In this document: piece by piece, positions 22,452 to 33,834 of the stretch | How the letters are laid out: each line of letters begins with the position of its first letter | Position numbering within the stretch: position 1 is the stretch's first letter | Source of the DNA: Gnetum montanum | Lineage: Eukaryota; Streptophyta; Gnetopsida; Gnetales; Gnetaceae | Length of the DNA stretch: 64,000 nucleotides | Reading direction: 5' to 3' | Assembly: GCA_015680685.1 (NCBI GenBank) | Contig: MNCI01000596.1 | Coordinates: 837,279 to 901,278, forward strand | Notes under the pieces: model-generated | The model's input: only the letters and a program-made list of their open reading frames with translations | Database searches by the model: none | What the model was told of the DNA's origin: nothing | Translations under genes and position numbers: made by a program

Positions 22452-22615
22452 TACCCTCACGATTGAATGAAAACTCATCCTCAAGTTACAGTGATTACAC
22501 AGTGGATAAGTATGGGATTATTAGATTGTGAAAATGGGATTATGCTATAGTGTGAGAAGAAAACAAAACAAAGACATAACACAAAGAATGTACTACAACT
22601 ACAAAATTGTGAAAC

Positions 22616-25358
22616 TCATGTAGTTCCTGGTGGTGGTGGCTCCTCCATTGGTGCTTTCCCTTTGTCTTGTGCTCTAGGTTTTGAGACTTGATGGCATTGG
22701 AGTATGGCCTGGAGCTTCTCCTCTTTGGTTCGGGGATCCTATGCCATCAATGGTAATATTCCAATGTTTGACGGAGTCGGGACCTCCCACAGATAGGGTA
22801 GTTGCGGAAACATTTGATTGGCCTTGATATACCAAGCTACAAACACCCGACGTTCCTATTCGTAGGCTCTAGCTTTATCTTTGTATTCCTGGAAGTTCGC
22901 AAGCTGTTGAGCGAAATCTACTGCAATACCTTTTTGGCCTTGGTAGCTTGCTTTTACCACCTCAAGTTTAGAATTTGTGACCTCCAATTTTTCCAATAAC
23001 TTCTTGCGTTCTAAAAATTTTGCTTCATATTTAACATAGGTGGTTTCTACCTATTACGCGGGCTCTTTCCTCTGGTGCCTTGCTGTTAACATGGCGAGTT
23101 TGGCATACCGTAGGTTTGTCAACTCCATGTATTATATCAGATCCTGAATCTGCAGGTCCCAGTTCTTAACTTCCGCTTGGTGGGCAAAAGCATATGTGTC
23201 CAATATGGCCTACCAGTTAGTGTGTTGAGCACTAATAGCATTGATGTGGGCCTTGGCCATATGGATCTCCTTCTCAAGGATCTACTTGTACATCCCCACC
23301 TGATCTTGAAAGTGCTCCTTTAGTGTTTCATGTTGTTTAGTCTCATTTTTCCACAAGCTTATTTCAATAGTTGTCTTCTGGTGAATTGCGTCTACCTCCT
23401 CCATTGAGAGGGTTCTATTCTCCCTGGCTAAATGACTTATGTCTTGGTTGACCTAAATGAATTGTTCTCACAATTTATGAAATTGTTCCTCAAGAACATT
23501 CTTTTGCTTTTCCATAGTCGTCAACCAAAGGTTATCGAAAATGAGCTATTTATTTTCTTCCTGTAAGGAGTTGAGTGCCTTAATATGTGCATGAGTTTGC
23601 ACTTGTGCTGCAGAGGCATCCCAAAAAACCTTCTCCTTTTCATCGGCCACCTTTTTATTCTCTGCTATTAGCTTGGTTAGTTGCTCAATTTTGAAATTAT
23701 CTAGCTGTTCTGCGAGAAAAAATTGCAAAGGATCCTGCTGTGCTACTTGTAATTTCTGCACTTCTACTTCAGTATGCTCAACCCTCACCTTTGTTAAGAC
23801 CAGCTTCCCCTTCATGGAAATGAGGCCTAACTAAATTACCGTAACATCTTGAGGGATGTCAAATAGGGACATCATTACTTACCCTTTTTTGAGCGATCGA
23901 TCAATCGGATCCTCATGTTTTGCAGGAGTCATTGAGGTTCTGGCCAAAATTTGAGCATCCCGTGCTCTTGTGAGATCTATTGGTGACACAACAGGTACAT
24001 TGAATGATTCTTTGATGTGGTCTACGACCACATCTATGGCTCCCGTGGTACCCTAGTATTGCATGACCACCATAGTGGCCCCTTCACCAGTTTCTAATTG
24101 CACTTGGAAAGCTATCATGTTTCCCGAGATCTGTTGTGACCAAACATTTCCCCCTCATCCTATTTGAATAGATACTTCACCCCTTGTGTGATCCAAAGAA
24201 ACAGTGGGCTGAATGGCATCATTAATTATGCAGAAGAGATTTGCGTCATCATGACTCCCCCAATTGACTGTCTTAGCGATGGCCCTGAGATGGTTCATCG
24301 ACGGTCTATAGTCTTGCGGCAGCAGCTGATCCTAGCCTATGCTAGGCCCTGCTTCCTATTGTTGGGTGGGTCCTATGCTTGGAGGTTGACTGGGTTTTGC
24401 AAGTTGAGTTGTAGTTTTTCCAGCCGTCTGTTCTTCTTCTTCTTCTGGTCCTAATGTCTCATCAGTAATTTTCCTCATAGCTGGTGGCTTTAATAACTTA
24501 GCATAGGAAGCATTTTGGGCTTTTTGGAAGACATCATTGGTGTATCCTCTGATACCATCATGTTGGCAAAGCTTTCTAATAAGAAAAAGGAAAGGCAATG
24601 TCATCTTCCTTGTCTTCCATTCCTCGAACTGCCTTAGGATCTCCGTTAAATATAGATGGGGTAGGTTAGCATTAACCTTTCCCATTAGCACTACACATTC
24701 TTTTTAAGCCCTTCATGGGGAAGAGGTGATATGTTCCAATTTTAAAGTAGATCCTCTCTTTCGTCGTCAACTCACCAAATGTCTTTTTTCTACCATAAGC
24801 CCTTTCCAACTAATTTCGTCACACATCAGGGTCTAAAAAGGTGGATAACTAAGCAACTTTTGGCCCTATATTCAGAAGGTTTAACACTTTCGAAATGGCT
24901 TGTGCGAAGAAATCAACTGTCACACCATAAATATTGATAGTGGTGCCTTGCTCTCTATTGTGCCAAAACTGGTATGTCTCCCCTAGGTACCAAGCACTGC
25001 TTTCAGAGAGGGTAGGCCATAAGGGATACCTTTTGAGATGATCCCTAATGGCCTCAGGAGTAAGCTTTTCAAAATATTCAAAGTTCAATTCCACAATCAC
25101 CATAGTGAATGTGGGATTTTCATGGATGGCATGAACACAATCTTGGGAAAACTTGAGATGTTATCCATGTTCAAGCACTGCAGCAATTCCTCCTTCTTCC
25201 TACTCGGACTATATGGTAGGAGGGTCCTTTTGATGAATACTGAATGATTTCTCCTCTTGTTCTACATGTTGTTTGGTAGGATCTTGTCTTCCACCTCTCC
25301 TAGGTTGTTTTCTTCCACCTTGAGTAGGACCTTCCTTTTGTCCACGTTTTGGGGCCAT
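22616..25358 (-). pseudogene. Element C 3' ORF, env-position protein of unknown function
   Basis: The start ATG at 25358 follows an acceptor-like TGATTGCAG directly. The protein opens with a basic tract (MAPKRGQKEG, then RRGGRQ). A segment at 25103-24849 reads FEKLTPEAIRDHLKRYPLW, then GVTVDFFAQAISKVLNL. This resembles a plant-specific domain often annotated as putative plant transposon protein in gypsy elements, though I can only suggest this. At 23815-23546 lies a long charged helix, likely coiled coil (EHTEVEVQKLQVAQQ). The frame ends near MEEPPPPGTT and a TGA stop at 22616. Several stops and frameshifts are present. Its position between pol remnant and 3' LTR is where Athila elements keep an env-like ORF. 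No signal peptide or clear membrane segment is visible. Confidence 0.6.
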
Positions 25359-25831
25359 CTGCAATCACATGGGCCAAGCATTAGTTAGGTTGTTTTTGAA
25401 ATTAAGGTATACCTTACTACTTACCTTAATTAATTAATTTTTTTATCTTCGTGTGATCTTGCTTGAAAGATTATAATAATGAGTCCATTTTACTTAGGTG
25501 GTTTCCAATTTTAATCTCCCAGTGTACCTAAAGGATTAAATGATTTTTTGGTATGTTTTATTCTTAATTTACAACTAATTACCCTTAATAATGTCCTTTG
25601 GGTGATGATAAATTCCAAAAAATTTAGGCTCTATTCGGTAGGTGTCCCTCCCCCACGACTGAGCTGAACACTCTAGGTTCAAGCAAGTTCAGACAGAATT
25701 CAAATCGAAGTACCAGTGAGCAAGATAGAGGTTGAGAAGCAAAGGTGTCACACTCGCAAGTTGTAGAGAAAAATTTGAAAAACTCCTCTATGTGAATGAT
25801 GAGAAATGATGCTAAGTGTTACAGGGGGATC

Positions 25832-25910
25832 ATCTATTTATAGGTGGACACGACGCAATATCGCGTACGATACATCGTGTACACAATATCACGGCCCTAG
25901 TAATATGAGG
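25832..25910 (-). promoter_or_regulatory. Internal promoter-like unit upstream of the C 3' ORF
   Basis: On the minus strand CCTATAAATAG lies at 25844-25834. It is preceded (25905-25850) by GATATTG and ACGCGATATTGCGTCG-like palindromic words, the same arrangement as in the LTR promoters of C, D, E and G. D and G lack this inserted unit between the shared flanks. The ORF start at 25358 is about 475 bp downstream, across a predicted intron. Confidence 0.55.
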
Positions 25911-25920
25911 TACAACAAAA

Positions 25921-27240
25921 ATACCAAATTTTTAAAAGATTTTTCAAAAATAAATGGTGTAAATTAGGACATTGGGTTATTATGAAGGGGTTCTAAGGTA
26001 ATTAGATGGTCTTGAAGGCATGAATAATTATGATGGTGTGGAAATGATCAATAAAATCTTAGGTGGTAGAGAAAAAAGCTATGTGATTATACATAGGAAC
26101 AGTGAAATTCATAGGGGTAATAATAATAGGGAAAGAATGTTATGAAAAATAAGCTGAGGGTAAGAGATGGTAGGTGTGAGCTGTGTCATAAGTAAAGATT
26201 ACAAAAAATTACACAAGTGGATCCTCCCCAAAGCAGGTTCCAACCTATAATGCCCTTGTGTAACCACACCTAAAGCGTCCGTGGGTACTAGAAGGCTTAA
26301 ATGTAATCCGCACTAATTTCACAAAACACACATATGTAAGTATCACCGGAATGAGGTAAGAATTCTATGTTACACATGACATGAGCTACAATTACACGAA
26401 TAATGAGATGAGACAAACTATAGAAAGGGATTGTAGAGATTGGGACATGAGGTAACTGACCCAGGGCACAGTGAATCCTGCGTGTAAAGCATGATTAATG
26501 TGCTATTAACCCATTGTTCCAAGATCAGGACCAAGTCCATTCCTCTAATCAGTGACATCGCATTGTTTCATCCCATGATGAGCAACTATGAGAGTACCAT
26601 TACAACAAGGCATACAATCACTTAGTGTTTTGTTCGAGGGAGGAGTGATTTTTGTTTTGTGGCACTTCCCTTTTTTTTTTGAAGTACTAAATCTAGAGAA
26701 GTTGCCAACCTTCAGGCATGGGTGCATGTCTTTCCAGTGGGGCCCCCTAGAACAACATTGGATTTTTAAGTTCCTTTTGATTACTCTTACTCCCATTTGC
26801 ATTAGATCTACAAGGATCTTAGTACAACCATATTGCATGATAACTCCCACAGACGTTACCAAAGAGAATCCACAAGTCCCCTTGATGTCACACCCTAATC
26901 ATTTCCTCTTGGTCCATCCTTCATCATTCTAGGTACAATGAACAAAAAATTAATTTTAAGTTTTAAGAATGTCAAGAATATCATTGTACCCTCAAACAGA
27001 ACCTCATATTTGTAGAATGGATGAGTGGATGTAATGAGCTCACTATCCAAATAATTGATTGCTCGAGACTCGATAACATAGAACACACCTCAACCAACGA
27101 TCCACATGAGTGTTTTATTCATAGACGAGATTACTTATAAAAATGTAAAAAGACAAAAAGACAAAAAGATAAAACAAGAAATTGAAAACTGAAAAACTGG
27201 AAAACAAAAATTGAAAAATTAAAGAAAATGAAAAAAATTT
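25921..27240 (-). other. Element C 3' untranslated region
   Basis: No coding frame is supported. The word TCCTCCCCAAAGCAGG at 26224 and surrounding sequence match the 3' region of element G near 40928 and, in reverse, of D near 58570. A-rich words lie at 27120-27230. The small open frames here on both strands are not conserved. Confidence 0.55.
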
Positions 27241-27241
27241 A

Positions 27242-29240
27242 TTAATCCTGCTTGTTGCTAGAATGGGGGATATCCCCCATAACTAAATGGTTGAGGATGG
27301 AAAGGATTAATAAATGGAAAATGAGGATCCTTGCATGTTGGAAATGTTTGGACGTGGTCATAGTTACCCCATCGGGGTTCACACACCTGATTATAGTAAG
27401 CATAGTAGGGCAATTTGTAAGACGTGTTTCTTGGGTAAAGATTTGACCCACTATGATGTTTGTGACCGTAAGATGGTATGCAAGGATCGGGATTTTGCCT
27501 TCCATGCCTGCGTTCATTGGGCTATATGGTTGTTGGAGTGTTGGTTGGTGGCCCTGATGAAGTAACATGAGGCATTGGGTTCGAAAAGAAGGGTGCACCA
27601 CAGTGTGGGACTTATGTTGAGTTGGAGGATGCAGTGGCCTTGAAATTGTGTTGTCCTTTCCTAGGGTCATTTCTAAAGAAGGGACATATTTGATGTTGTT
27701 GAGGTCTATCACTGCTATTGGAAATAGTAGCACAAGTAGCATTCATGGGTTGTTGCTATGGTGCAGATACCTTAGGAATAGTTGGTGGAAATGTAGAAGG
27801 AGGGAAAGGATGAGAATGTTGAAAATTGGGAGAAGTGTAAGATGCACATGGTGGTGGTGGTGTGGAGGACTTGGCCTGATAGTATTGTGGAGAATGGTAA
27901 TGTGGTGAGATAGAGTATGTTGGCCCAGTTGGAGAAATAGGATGTTGAACTAGATAAGCATTTGGATTTGGATAATATAAAGGATGTCTCCAGTTTAGGG
28001 GTGGATTCCCCCATGACTGGGATTGTTGCCACTGTGATCGAACACAGTATCTTTGTATGAGCTTTGGATGTAATGTGCTTCCCCAATGCTTATATAAATG
28101 TAACAAGACTGGGAATTGGCCCTTGGGGTTATCGTACAGGCATATGTTGCATTCATACGTATGATTGGCAATTGAGCTCTTATTTTCTTTATTCCTTCTT
28201 TCCGATTGTCTAGTGTTTTATCCTACTTCTTGGGTTGTCAAAACTCTATCTCTAATGATGTTGATAAATTCTCCACACTTTTTATACATCCATTCCAACA
28301 TCTTATTAATATTTGCCTCAACTTCTTCTAATGATTGTTGTACTGGAAAAGAGGGTTCTTCCACCTTAAGATTGGTTGATTTCTCCTTTTTATGATTATG
28401 GACCTTTGTTAAGTTGAGATTTTGGTCCCGTTGATGTTTCTCAACACTCTCCCATCTAGCCAATTCTCCTTCTTCTTTTGCTACCCGCTTAACAAGCTCT
28501 TGGACTTGATGGGTTCATAGTTTGTATAATTGACCTTGGGCATACATCCCTAGGATTTCTCTTGTTGCATTAAAAAGCCCATCAATGATATGGTACATTA
28601 GCCTTTCCTCAGAAAACCCATGGCCTAGACAGTTGTTTAATAGTGCATAATATCTTTCTAAGGCCATGTCCAAGGGTTCATGTTTTTCTTGTTTACACTC
28701 TTGGATTTGTTTCCTCAAGGTTGACACTCTTGCATAGGTTTGATATCTTTCATTAAAGAGTTCTACCATTTTTGGCCAGCTTCGTATTGAATTTGGTTTT
28801 AACGATCTATACCATACTTTTGCTTGGCCAACGAGTGTCATATGAAAGAGCTTAAGTTTTTGCCACTCGTTATCAATGTTATATCATGTGTAGGCATCGT
28901 AGAAGGCTTGTAAATGTTGATGCGGATCTAATTCATAGCCTCCTGAAAAATTGAAAAAGTTGTTTAAATTGAGCTTGGGTAGACAGCTCTCTTTACGATG
29001 CCTATGTGAGATTCGAACAGCCTCTTGTATTTGCGTTAAGCTTGTAGTGGCCAGCGGGGCTTCATCGTCATCTTGTAAGTTATGCTTCCATGCGTTGGGA
29101 TGATGTTGCTTTTGTTTATGTTTATAAGAAACCCCCACCTTAGGTTGCGTACTCCAATCTTCATCGTCATATAGTTCATTGGTTCTCCAATGAACTTCCT
29201 CACTAGATGTGGCATTATCGTAATCTTGTAGGAGAGGCAT
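27242..29240 (-). pseudogene. Element C gag
   Basis: The frame starting at 29240 leads into FSGGYELDPHQHLQAFYDAYT, then (28841-28515) WYRSLKPNSIRSWPKMVELF and LRKQIQECKQEKHEPLDMAL. This is the retrotransposon gag capsid core and is close to the gag of D and G. A degraded zinc knuckle reads CNICLYDNPKGQFP near 28150, where D has CEVCYYDHPKGCCP; the His and the last Cys are lost. A proline- and tyrosine-rich tail follows (28106-27756). Stops separate the pieces, for example at 28885-28842. No protease follows. Compared with D the N-terminus is shortened. Confidence 0.75.
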
Positions 29241-29363
29241 GGTTGTGAAGTTGTATGTGAATTTACATGTGACTTTTTATAATTATTTCTTTCCAAAAGA
29301 TATATTGTTAATTCCTTTATAGTGACCTTGTATGATATAACTATTCTAGGTAACTAGCACTGT

Positions 29364-29381
29364 CCATGGCAACAGTGCCAA
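29364..29381 (-). other. Primer binding site of element C (tRNA-Asp type, decayed)
   Basis: On the minus strand it reads TGGCACTGTTGCCATGGA, against TGGCGCCGTTGCCGGGGA in element D. One base separates it from the LTR. The differences are mostly C-to-T or G-to-A. Confidence 0.75.
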
Positions 29382-29382
29382 T

Positions 29383-30223
29383 GATGAGTGGCGAGGTACC
29401 CCTACACTCAACCATACGAATATGAGCATTACATGCACGATTCGGTTGAACTCCGCAGATGGACTAGTTGTGGCATCTAGACAATTAGCCTTAGGTCACA
29501 GTTTGCTGTCTTTCCACCTGGACTAGTATTATCTTTTTCACGTATGGTTTAGTCCAGAGTGAGGTGTATGATGGGTTTCTAATCTGATGCTACTCTTGAA
29601 GGCAATGGAAAGTAATATTAACTAAGCTAGGAGAGAAGGGTGAGAGAATCTAATCTAGCCTAAATTTGATTAGCATCCATTCCTTGATTATTTGTACACA
29701 TCTTGGACTTCATGCACAACTACCACTGGGATTACCAAGTGTAGATCCTAGGTACGCTACTGGGTTACCAAGCAGTCACACTTAAATGCTCATAATCAAG
29801 TCATACTCATTCTGCATTTTAACATGAGTTAAGGGTGAGAGAGATTAATTAGGAAAGCAGTAATTAAAAATTAATTAAATGATTAAACTAAGTGAATGCT
29901 GTAATGATGAAGTAATCTCAATCTTTATTGCTGGTCATGTGCATGTCCAAGTACGTCACACTCGAATAAAGGATGTTGTACAATTACAATCACCACACTG
30001 TGGGCATACACAGAAGAGGAAAAGGGTTGAGAGAAAGAAATGAAAACACTTAAACTAAAACTAAGTTTAAAACTTAGAACTTATTTCCTAATCTTTATAC
30101 CTCTTATTTATAGATGAGGAGATAGGCCACAATATCACGTGTGCAATATCATGATTGGGCTGTGATATCGCAGATGCGATATCGCGACTGTGACATCACG
30201 GTCGCCCAAATGAAGACTCATAA
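29383..30223 (-). repeat. Element C 5' LTR
   Basis: It starts TGATGAGTGGCGAGG and ends ACTCATAA (terminal CA decayed). TATA box CTATAAATAAG on the minus strand lies at 30113-30103, with GATATCGC-type palindromes at 30125-30195. It is clearly similar along its length to the other LTR at 21639-22451. Confidence 0.85.
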
Positions 30224-30228
30224 GACTT
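30224..30228. repeat. Target site duplication of element C, right copy (GACTT)
   Basis: GACTT follows the LTR end and repeats 21634-21638. Element B protease sequence continues directly after it. Confidence 0.85.
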
Positions 30229-30620
30229 GAAACATGTCACTATTGTTAGCCTGATTTGATCAACCAGGCCAAGCTTGTCAACAACGGGGAATGGGATAAC
30301 ATTGGTTATCACCCCATCATCAATGTGCACCCTATGAATTTTGTATTCACCTACATGAGTCATTATGAACATGGGTGTAGTGGTTACCTGACCCTTTTCA
30401 TGGTCAACTTTGACTACCTCATCACAAAATGTCAATGGTGTTTCCCTTGACTCTTTGGTTGCAGGTGGGAGCATTATGGCATGAATGGCCTTTTCATCTA
30501 CTAGAATATCTTCCTTAATAGGAATAAATGCTAGCATGTCAACCAAGGCCTTGCAATGAGCAGGAGAAGTTATAATCAAGTCGTACAAGATCAAAGTTGT
30601 ATTTTTTTATTTTAAAGACT
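30229..30620 (-). pseudogene. Element B protease, N-terminal half (other side of element C)
   Basis: The frame at 30594-30229 contains GQVTTTPMFIMTHVGEYKI, then HIDDGVITNVIPFPVVDKL, colinear with GQVITTPMFITIW and HVDEGAITNVIPFP in element A. The active-site triad reads D-D-G. It joins the half at 21633 once element C and one GACTT copy are set aside. Confidence 0.75.
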
Positions 30621-33231
30621 ACTTAACTTGTGCCAATGCATCTAAAGAATCTTTTCCACCATTCATTATTTTGGTGGTCTTTACCTCATCCATTCATCCT
30701 AAGGTACAGATCTCTCAGGAAGGAGATTTATTTTTGGGTTGTACCATGGGCCTTCGAGCCTTGGCGCTTGCCTATTGACTATTCATGTTTGCATTGGTGG
30801 CCTAAGATGATGAGGCCATGGGGATGGCTGATAAGAGGATAGACTTAGGAGGACCTAGCTCCATGCACTCCCTAGTCATCTTATTAGCTAGACACTCATC
30901 ACATCTCTTTAGGTAGGCAGGTCATGATGCAATTCCCACCACCAAACAGGTAGATGGGGGATCCACAGGTTTTGGCATCCTAATGATAAAAGGTGTCTGG
31001 ATTGCCATCATCGCAATGTGCTTTTGGGCTCTAACCATAAAGGATGTTATGGACATCCAAGGTGGTGCCTTTATGACAAAAAGGAACTATGGTCTAGTCG
31101 ACATTAAGACCCCAGTGTCACTAGAGGGCACATGAACTACAAATGGTTCATGTGCCAACTCTGCATTATCATCAATTCTAATAGCATTGATGATGTGACC
31201 TACACCACTAGCATTGAGTAGGTCCTTGTAGACCTTCATGAACTAGTTCTCCAACTAGATAGAATTGCGTTCATCAAGGACTAGTTTGCCTTGATCATTC
31301 ATGCATTGAATGTCATCTTTCAACGCCAAGTAGCAATCCGTGTCATGGCCATGCAACTGATGATAGTTGCAGAAATAATCCAATCTGAAGTTCTTAGGGA
31401 CCAGAGGCTCATTTGGCATAGCTGCAAAATGATTTTTGAGGACCTCACAGTGCCTCTCATGGCGTTTCCATACATCCTCCAATGTTTGTTTGTGTTGAAT
31501 GCACCCAGCACTAAGTAGTTGATCTAGGAGCTCTGATAGCTTGATGGGTAAGGCAATGTACTTTTAGTGATCCTTACACTCAAATTTTGACCTTTGGGGA
31601 GCTTGGCTTACGGCTATCAATGATGTAGGCTAGTTGGTTTCCATAGTGCCAGAACATGATGCCTTTTTGTTGGCCAGGACTTTCGGCGTCTTGGCCACTA
31701 GCTTGTTGTTCTTGGGTTTGGATTCATAAGCCATAGTTGCAATGGTTGTTATATCCTTCCCCTTTTCTTTATCCTTTTTTATATGTGAATTTTTGTAGGC
31801 CACATAGGCCAGGTCCTTAATGGCTTCTACCATGTCTTGTATGCTCTTTGTTTGAGCAAAAGCTTGGCTAAGAGAGCATGGGGCTATATAGTAAAACTTC
31901 AACTTAATAAAATCATTTACTATGCCCTTGAAGATAGCCACCAGGTGGGTTTTGGTTATCGACTCACAAATTTCATTGAGGGAAGCACTCCAACATTGTA
32001 TGAAGTTTTGCACCAGCTCTAATGCCCCTTTTTTGATGTTCATCAGTTGGTCTAAAGTGGTTTTGGGCTTCAAGTTGTACTTGAAACAAGTCATAAACTA
32101 GCTTAGTAGCTCCTCTAAAGTTGAAATGGAAGCTCTAGGGAGTGCATAATACCAATTGATAGCTTTACTAGCTAAAGGCATGGAAAAGATATGGATGATT
32201 GTGTGTAGTCACTCTTGCAATAGCAGGTACTTTGAATGGAAAGTAACCAAGTGGGCATTTGGATCCCCTTCATTGTTGTACTTTGTAAGTTGGGGGAGTT
32301 GGACCCTAGGAGGTAATGTGAGTGGTGGGACTGCAGGGCTAATGGGATCATCTTGATAGAAGTCCATTACATGGACTATTATCGAGTTGGCTGCTTTAAG
32401 CCACCTAACCTCCTCTGTGAGAGTTTGGATGAGTTGGAACACTTGATCCACACTCAGATATGTCATAGAGGGTTTCATTGGTTGTGCTGCTTGTGGTGCT
32501 ATTGAAGCAGCCCACAACCCTATTATGGGTTGTGCCACCACATGTGATGCTTAGTGAGTTTGTTGTTGTATGTATTGTAGCATGTGTGACAGTTGTACCA
32601 TGGGTATAGAGGTTATGGCCCACCACATGGTTGAGGCTAGGGCTATTGTTGATGATGGCACTGAGATGGCTGGGATAAAGAGCATGTGACTTGTCTATGG
32701 CTGCGACATGGGCATGGTGTGCACATATGGTAGCATTGGTGTCATGGATGCTAGCAGGGAAGGCTGTATAGAATATGAAGAGATGACAAAGGGGAAAGAA
32801 GTAGAAGCTCCTGCACTTTGTTGTGTAGGCAAGACTTGGTGGCTAGCTACCATAGGTGGGGACTTAGGCTACAAAAGTGTCATAGCTACCTTAAAGAAGG
32901 TAGAGGACTATGACTGGTGCAGCATGAAAATGGAGGTAAGCTGTTGGGCTGAGACATAGAATGGGATACCACTATCAAAATAGAACTCAAACTCCTCCTA
33001 TCCATCCTACAAGGGTGGCCCACTCACCCTAATGAGTTGGTCTAAGATCCACTTGAAGTTGGTGAGTGGTATGACCACATTAAGGATGGGAAAGAACTCC
33101 CTCTTGTTTCGATGAATGATTTTGAAACTATGCTTCACTTCTATTTCTTGGTAGTTTAATGACAAGCCCACCTGGAGCTTTGCACAAAGGAAGTTGTACC
33201 ATTCATCATCTAGCACCTTGTGTTTAGGCAA
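30621..33231 (-). pseudogene. Element B gag
   Basis: An N-terminal piece (33231-33007) and a middle piece (32541-32209, with PQLTKYNNEGDPNAHLVTF) are followed by 32094-31630 (LDQLMNIKKGALELVQNFIQ, then FKGIVNDFIKLKFYYIA), together the capsid core. At 31482-31255 a zinc-knuckle-like CNYHQLHGHDTDC is intact, followed by YLALKDDIQCMNDQGKL, a combination usual in Tat gag. The 31250-30620 stretch is a Pro-rich, decayed linker to protease. Stops are frequent. Confidence 0.8.
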
Positions 33232-33816
33232 TTGGTGACATAGTCTAAGAGACTACTATTGTGGTTGCACAGGGCTGAGCAGTTGCTCAACATCTGCTAC
33301 ATGTGGAATGGGATGAGTCACCTCCATGCTTAGGGTAGTGGTTGAGGTGTTGAGGGGTTCCTTTCACTATGTAGAAAAAACATGAGAATAGAAGGTGCTA
33401 GAAAAAAATGTTAAAATGCACAAAAAAAACATTAGAAGAAAATGGCTAAGTATGCAAACTATAAAATAGGCCAAAAATGCCTAACTCTAGAAATGTTATG
33501 AAAAAATGGCTATCTATGATGTTACGCTCATTATGCTCTAAAGGACTATTATGCTTTGAAGGATTACTATGCTTCTCAAAATAGTTAGAGCTTGACATGA
33601 CAAATAGAGTTAGGCTTTTCATCCTACAAGATTTCAGGGGAATCAACAACTTAAACCAATCTACACCAACCAAAACATAGACAACTCCTACGTTGGCCTA
33701 TGATCTAGCTACTATCATGGTAGGTCCACAAGGGCATTACATCTATGTTAGCTTACTGCTAGTGACAAGGGTGTAGAAAGCACATGGGACTACCCTTGAA
33801 CACAAAGGAGTGGGAG
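33232..33816 (-). other. Element B untranslated leader
   Basis: Non-coding, A-rich on the plus strand around 33370-33560, between gag and the primer site. It is the counterpart of 10261-10795 in A. Confidence 0.5.
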
Positions 33817-33834
33817 GCCCTCCTTCTAGTGCCA
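33817..33834 (-). other. Primer binding site of element B (tRNA-Asn type)
   Basis: On the minus strand TGGCACTAGAAGGAGGGC differs at one base from the complement of a plant tRNA-Asn 3' end as I recall it (TGGCGCTAGAAGGAGGGC). The substitution is CG to CA, expected of methylcytosine decay. Confidence 0.75.

Larger units (their letters stand above)
21639..30223 (-). mobile_element. Element C: Athila-like non-autonomous retrotransposon with gag and a 3' ORF but no pol
   Basis: LTRs lie at 21639-22451 and 29383-30223, with flanking duplications GACTT. The insertion splits the protease of element B, and B sequence resumes in register after it. In element orientation (minus) there is a tRNA-Asp-like primer site (29381-29364), gag, a proline-rich tail, a 3' untranslated stretch, an internal promoter, a second ORF and the purine tract. 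There is no trace of protease, RT, RNase H or integrase between gag and the 3' region. The 3' region (27240-26200) matches those of elements D and G, so the missing pol is an internal deletion. Confidence 0.85.

Noticed and set aside
24849-25103. DNA transposase in the element C 3' ORF
   Set aside because: The segment resembles a plant domain loosely named transposon protein, but no DDE/D catalytic pattern or terminal inverted repeats are present.
27648-27908. Plus-strand Trp/Arg-rich ORF
   Set aside because: It is antisense to the proline-rich tail of element C gag.
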